Positions 8,388 through 12,509 of a DNA stretch of 12,509 nt are shown one piece after another. Source of the stretch: Tieghemiomyces parasiticus (Eukaryota > Kickxellomycota > Dimargaritomycetes > Dimargaritales > Dimargaritaceae). The notes beneath the pieces were generated by a model. The model had not been told where the DNA came from, made no database searches, and saw only the letters and a list, made by a program, of their open reading frames with translations. Position 1 is the stretch's first letter; each line of letters starts with the position of its first letter. The position numbers and the translations under genes are program-made. The DNA lies in assembly GCA_027575765.1 (NCBI GenBank), contig JANBPT010001202.1, forward strand, positions 1 through 12,509, given 5' to 3'.

Positions 8388-9642
8388 CCATCTAGGTCAG
8401 TAGTCGTGGCAGGGGCGGCCTGACTAAATCGTACCCGCGCCCCTAGGGCACGTTGCAGCCTCATGGTCTATTCCTGCTTGACCTGTATGATGCTACGGTG
8501 GGCCGCTGGGTCCTATAATTCCACAGGCCTATGTAACGTTGAAGGCGGGGGAGGACAGCCGGCAGAAGGGCTGGGTACAGATTGGCGAGTCTCTAAGGGA
8601 TACAGAAGGCCATGCCTATTGGTTTTCCATGGTCATTTTTATTCTTTTGGAACGCCTAGGAGAGGTTCAGGAACTATTGCCCAGACCATAAGTAAACCCC
8701 GAATGGCTTGGTCCGCATTGCATATATATCTTTTTCCACCAATGTCTCATAGGCTTCGGGCACTCGGCGGTGAAAGGCCTCTAGAGGGCACCCGATGGCT
8801 TCCCCACCGACCTGGCCGGCCCTAGGCCGGACGGGTCTTTAATAATCTAATCGATCTTCCGCTCTTGGGGTATACCGTTTTTTTATGCCCCTCTCGCCAC
8901 GCATCCCGTTCCCCTCTTGGTCCCAATAGACCTTTGATCAGAAATTTATACGGTCACTTTGGCTTGCGATGGCAGGGGAGGGGGAGGTCCACGCAGTCAT
9001 TAAGGGGCGGCGGAAAAGTCGAGGTTAGACACTTAAACAAACAATGGACACCCTTTCCCTTGTCAGATCCAGCTCGGGCTGAATCGTCGACCTACGACAG
9101 GAGAGCGAGCGAGAAAGCAGGCCCGCTAATCCTGCGTATTTACCCGCCGCTAATGAAGTGCGTGGCTTCGGGGGTAATAGGTTAGCTGGGGCAGCATTGC
9201 AACCTGCTGGTTCGCTGCGCCCAATGGGCCGGCCGGCCAGGAAATAAAGCCGATTTCGGGAGGCGATGGTTGATCTTCAGGGCTGGTTGCTATCTGGAGG
9301 CCAACTCGCAGGAACCAACCACATGGGGGGGGTATCCCACATTTCGGCCGGCCTTGTGGGACGTGGGTGGCAGGTTGGTGGTCGCCTCCAGCGCTCCCTG
9401 GGCCCCCTTTACTCGGCCGCCGTTTATCTCTCGATACCGGTTATCTCCAGCGGATAGGAGATGAAGGGATAATCGCGAGCCTTTTTCCCGAGAATCGGCG
9501 CTGGCCATTTAGTCTCGGCTGAAGGGTAGCCATTGCAGCCGGGGTATGGAATGGACGTGTCGAGGCAGGGATGGGTGGGGCGCGTGACCGCCATGGTGTG
9601 GGCGGCAAGTCTCCCACGCATGTTTATGGTGGAACCCCACCC
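8388..9642 (+). pseudogene. Probable decayed kelch-repeat protein gene
   Basis: Intact kelch proteins fold as beta-propellers whose blades carry a PR-xx-HS start, a Gly-Gly turn and a D-x-x-x-x-x-W end. On the plus strand, in order but in changing frames with stops between them, I read: PSRSVVVAG (8388-8414), LFLLDLYDATVGRWV (8468-8512), RRPCLLVFHGHFYSFGTPR (8604-8660), KPRMAWSALHIYLFPP (8694-8741), VEVRHLNKQWTPFP (9018-9059), PTFRPALWDVGGRLVVASS with SRYRLSPADRR before a TGA (9336-9464), and RDRHGVGG plus HVYGGTPP (9583-9642). The W and H positions of several blades are altered and no frame stays open long enough. Several blades in correct order on one strand argue against chance, but each match alone is weak. 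A living gene with many introns or with sequencing frameshifts is the main alternative. Confidence 0.4.
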
Positions 9643-9771
9643 TCTTTGCGCGATCCACAAGGGCCTCTGCTGTCGAACGCGCCTTACCCGCCAGGGTTCT
9701 GCAACCTGGTGGAGGCACCTGAGCCAACTTCCACACCGTGACTGCAGAAAACAAATATTAAATAAGGCGCC

Positions 9772-9951
9772 ATGCCGTTGCTAGATGCCATGGCCAGGCT
9801 GCAGCTGGCCGCCACTGCCGCCTCCAACCACCGGGTTAAAGAGACCGCCATAGCCCACGATGATCCATCTGCCGCTGAAGCCTACACAAGACACCACATC
9901 TCGCCCCGCCCCTCTAATTCGCGCCTGCAGAGGGAGGGGAGGTCGGAATGA
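9772..9951 (+). CDS. Possible 59-aa ORF, unknown
   Basis: Not recognised. It begins MPLLDAMARLQLAATAAS after an AT-rich stretch (acaaatattaaataaggcgcc) and continues through an Ala-rich, helical-looking part to a basic tail (PSNSRLQREGRSE). It could be a small protein, the remains of the C-terminal tail of the kelch gene just upstream, or a chance frame: the opposite strand is also open here with a Gly-rich translation. No donor site links it to later sequence. Confidence 0.2.
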   Translation: MPLLDAMARLQLAATAASNHRVKETAIAHDDPSAAEAYTRHHISPRPSNSRLQREGRSE

Positions 9952-11225
9952 ATGCCTCCTAGCCCACTAGGCGGCGGCGACTTGGGGTGCGGAGACATGC
10001 GGCGTTCCAGGGTAATGGGAGTGGCCGTATCGGGGCGTGGTGCGGTGCGGGCGGCCCCTGCCATGTTCATTCCGGGCACCGTTCAGAATATCTCAGTTTA
10101 ATGTCGTCGGGGCGTGGGCGTGGAGAATAGGGCAGCAGCTGCCATTGGGCCCGCCCCCACCCGCCGCGCCACTCCATTCAGTTCGGCATGCACAGGGAGC
10201 AGGAATGCCACTGTTCACGTCCGCCTTTAATGGCAAGTACGCAATGAAAACGTGACCCGGCCGAGGAGGACAATGAAGCGGGGGCGGGGGGGGGGAGGAA
10301 TGCGTTCCGTCCGACCTGTGCGCAGGCCTGCGTATACTATTACAGGGCCAGGGCAATGTACTGCTGCGCCGGCTGGGTGCCCGGCTTTGCACCCGCACCA
10401 CCTGACCTAGGCCTGACGGCATCCCCAGACCCCCTCGAGTGAGGGGGAGGAGAATCCACCATGGCCTCGCGCGTCTGCCAATAGTAATATCGGCGGCTAT
10501 TCACATGGGATCGGTTTCGCGCCCAATCTTCGTCTCCTCCCGGACTGCTGCTTACGCAGCAAGTAGCCACGCAGTGGGGGCGGGGGTGGGCCCAGCCCTT
10601 TGGCCAACGCTCTCGTTTGACCCGGCATATGGATGGAAGAGCAGTGGGCCGTTGCCTTTCTAATGTCCGTTGGCCGACAAGACACGATGAGTCCCACAAG
10701 AAGGAGGCGTCGCGTGCCACCGCCGGACCTGTAGGGAACGCTGTGTGTGGGTATGTTTCTGGTATTCAGGTGAGGGGAATAGTGACGAAGGTGGGAACGT
10801 CGGGCCTGGTCTGCGCTCACCTCCCACCAGCAGGATTGCCCCCCTTCTCTCTCTCGCCCCAAGGAACCACAACACCGGCTTTTCATCATGGGCAGTAGCC
10901 GAGCGGATATGAATGAAAGCCGGGAAGGTCTGCAGGGTTATGGGAGGAGTGGGCCCAGGGCGGCCGTGCTCGGATCCAAACGTGTACCCTGAACACCGCC
11001 TCCCTGGCAGTCCTTGGCATGGAGGTTAATTTCCACCTCGGCGCTACCCGCCGATAGAAAGGGTGTGCATGTACCGCCTTCACATACAGGGCGAACCCCT
11101 CCCGTCGGCCACGATTCCAACCGGTCCCAGCGTCGGCTGTGGACCGGGAAAAGAAGGCCAACGCGATGGGCGGGGAGAGGCAGGGGTTGTATCTTGTTGA
11201 AGGGAGGGGGCGATAGGGCGCGGGG
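9952..11225. other. GC-rich stretch with no supportable gene
   Basis: Open frames on both strands are short and overlap as mutual shadows (for example minus 10720-10340 and 10889-10497). None has a recognised motif, a good start context and splice signals together. There are G- or C-rich runs (10278-10296) and no tRNA T-loop, transposase or terminal repeat. Confidence 0.4.
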
Positions 11226-11234
11226 ATTTATAAA
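11225..11234 (+). promoter_or_regulatory. TATA-like box
   Basis: GATTTATAAA in a GC-rich setting, followed by a strongly C/T-biased, ATG-free stretch that leads to the start at 11727. This is the likely core promoter of the last gene; the TSS would lie about 30 nt further on if it acts as a normal TATA box. Confidence 0.5.
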
Positions 11235-11254
11235 CAAGCCGCCCTGCCCTCCAG

Positions 11255-11726
11255 CGGCCGTCTCCCGTTTACAACCCCGCCCGCCCCTCTACCGGACGCT
11301 CCCTCCCTCTATCTCTGGCCTCACCACAGCATCGCTCTACGCACGGCCCGTCTGCCTCTTCCCAGCCTCCGCGTCACACGCACCTCCCACCCAGGCTCCG
11401 CCACCCTAACCTTCTACTGACTGATAACGAGGGCCACCCCCCACCCCAAGCCTCTCCTCCTCCTTTTCCTCCGCCGTTTCTGCACATTCCTCCTCGCCAA
11501 CGCCGCCTGGCCCACCACCCATTGCCACTTGAACCCTAGCGCTTGCCTCGCTCTCTAGCCTCATCGGCACCCCGCCACGCCGCCCTGCCCTGCCATTTCC
11601 CCCCCTCGCCAAGCTTGCACCGACCCTCGGCTCTACGGTCTCTGTAGCGAGGTATTGCCACCCAGCCCCTTTGTTCAAGCACCTGCTGACGCCTTCTCTC
11701 CGCAGCGCCGTGCGATTCCGTTCGCC
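11255..11726 (+). promoter_or_regulatory. Long C/T-rich, ATG-free 5' leader, possibly with a small intron
   Basis: About 490 nt between the TATA-like box and the first ATG contain no ATG on the plus strand and are dominated by CCTCC-type words. That fits an untranslated leader. Near its end, GAG/GTATTG (about 11652) and gctgacgccttctctccgcag (ending 11705) look like a donor and a strong branch/acceptor, so a roughly 54-nt leader intron is likely. An in-frame upstream exon is less likely, since no ATG is available. Confidence 0.45.
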
Positions 11727-12509
11727 ATGACCAAACCTAGCCCCATTCCGTAAGTCTCTTCAGGTATCGGCCGGCAACGGCCCACGACACCTTTCGGCCT
11801 GCCCTGCTTGTTGGTAGAGCGTGCTGTGTTGTACAGCACCGGAGGGACCCGGCTTCTCCCTACGTACCGCCACCATTTTGGCGGGGCCTCTCCCCTGCCT
11901 TCTCAGCTTCCAATTCGGCATGGAATATTTCTATTTTGGGTTCCGATGGGGCTGTGGGCTGGGGTGGGGAGAGGAACCGATGGCTAGAAGCCGCCTCTGG
12001 TATACATCGACACCGTTCGCCTCCGCCGCTGGGCCTTGCAACAGATCATCGCAGCCACCCTTTCTGCACCCATAGGGGCCCAGTGCTCCTGGACAACGCA
12101 GCTAACCCGCGCGCGATACCACCTTATCCCCGCTCCATATCTACGTACCTTGCCAGCCGATACGACACCACCTTTGTGAAGCGGGTGGCCGAGTTCAACC
12201 TACCCTGCACGGCACATCACTGGTAAGTCACGAGTGAAGGGCGGCACCCTGGCTGTCAAGGGCCCTACACTGACCCACAATGAGCGCTCCTGTTCGGGCT
12301 GATGACGCTCGTTTCCGCCACTCAGTCTTTCGCACAGCCCCCCCTCGCTAACCGACTGTTGCCCTCCGCCCTTGCACACTGCCGCCTCCCTCTTCATCCC
12401 CCAACCTATCGACCCTGCGGCCGCCGTCTCCGCTCCTTTGGCGCACATTGCCTCAACTAGGCAACTGCAGGATTGCGTGGTGTGTCCCGACAACCGCTCG
12501 ACGATCTAT
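11727..12509 (+). CDS. N-terminal exons of a probable WD40/DUF2415-type protein, 3' end cut by window edge
   Basis: Exon 1 is 11727-11749 (MTKPSPI plus two bases) with donor GTAAGTCT. Exon 2 is 12076-12222, after acceptor CACCCATAG and before donor GTAAGTCA. Exon 3 is 12461 to the edge, after CAACTAG. Phases match at both joins (2 to 1), giving 73 residues. Exon 2 codes for a proline-rich start and then YLASRYDTTFVKRVAEFNLP; the second join yields CTAHHWQLQDCVVCPDN and then RSTIY. From memory, fungal DUF2415/WD40 proteins begin with a similar HWQL-x-D-x-x-x-x-PD-x-x-x-IYY strand before the propeller; I could not check this. An earlier acceptor at 12326 keeps the same frame but inserts a Pro-rich stretch. 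The coding end and splice phases are what I trust most; family and exon 1 are less sure. Confidence 0.5.
11750..12075 (+). other. Intron 1 of the right-edge gene (326 nt)
   Basis: Strong donor GTAAGT at 11750-11755; acceptor CATAG at 12075 after a C/T-rich tract. The frame upstream of 12076 stays open to an ATG at 11936, so an unspliced start there is an alternative, but that translation (Gly/Arg/His-rich) looks non-coding. Confidence 0.45.
12223..12460 (+). other. Intron 2 of the right-edge gene (238 nt)
   Basis: Donor GTAAGTCACG; acceptor CAACTAG at 12460. A CTAAC branch-type word lies at 12348-12352 and no AG occurs in the following 107 nt up to this acceptor. A competing acceptor CACTCAG ends at 12325. 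Confidence 0.5.

Noticed and set aside
10340..10720. 126-codon minus-strand ORF ending AQQYIALAL
   Set aside because: The C-terminal part looks protein-like, but the frame has no recognised motif, and I found no splice partner; chance ORFs of this size are common in GC-rich DNA.
10890..10925. tRNA-like D-arm word (gtagccgagcgg)
   Set aside because: No matching T-loop, anticodon arm or acceptor stem within tRNA distance.
10938..11237. 99-codon minus-strand frame near the TATA-like box
   Set aside because: It begins at TTG and not ATG, overlaps the inferred promoter of the plus-strand gene, and matches no family I know.
1..12509. CRISPR array, insertion sequence, prophage or bacterial operon
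   Set aside because: No spaced direct repeats, transposase motifs or Shine-Dalgarno-linked genes; gene structure is eukaryotic.

Overview
The window reads as nuclear DNA of a GC-rich filamentous fungus. Coding exons are joined by GT-AG introns with strong GTAAGT donors (135 to 469 nt). There are no Shine-Dalgarno operons, start codons sit in A/C-rich contexts, and a fungal-type GATA zinc finger and a eukaryotic MoaD (MOCS2A) gene are present. An early-diverging fungus (Zoopagomycota/Mucoromycota-like) is my inference from gene style and base composition, not something the sequence proves.

Layout. (1) Positions 1-1650, minus strand: the 5' part of a GATA transcription factor, with a Pro/Ser/Ala-rich 246-residue first exon, a 469-nt intron and a second exon carrying a basic patch and a C-X2-C-X17-C-X2-C finger; it runs off the left edge. 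(2) 1651-2230: its upstream region. (3) 2233-2588: a TATA-like box followed by a 66-codon ORF of unknown nature. (4) 2589-4950: about 2.4 kb with no gene I can support, AT-richer from about 3.36 kb. (5) 5114-6772, plus: a two-exon gene for a secreted 462-residue protein that I do not recognise, with a CA/TA microsatellite in its intron. (6) 7319-7729, plus: MOCS2A, the small subunit of molybdopterin synthase, with a first coding exon of only three codons. (7) About 8388-9645, plus: ordered kelch-repeat-like fragments in shifting frames with stops, read as a decayed kelch-repeat gene. (8) About 9650-11220: no supportable intact gene. (9) 11226 to the right edge, plus: TATA-like box, about 500-nt ATG-free C/T-rich leader, then the first three exons of a gene whose visible end resembles the start of a fungal WD40/DUF2415-type protein.

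The genes do not form an operon or an evident cluster; each appears to have its own promoter. The functional content is nitrogen- or development-type regulation (GATA factor), Mo-cofactor synthesis (MOCS2A), an orphan secreted protein and a probable WD40 protein. The best candidate for something undescribed is the orphan secreted protein at 5114-6772. All homology statements rest on motif reading and not on a search.
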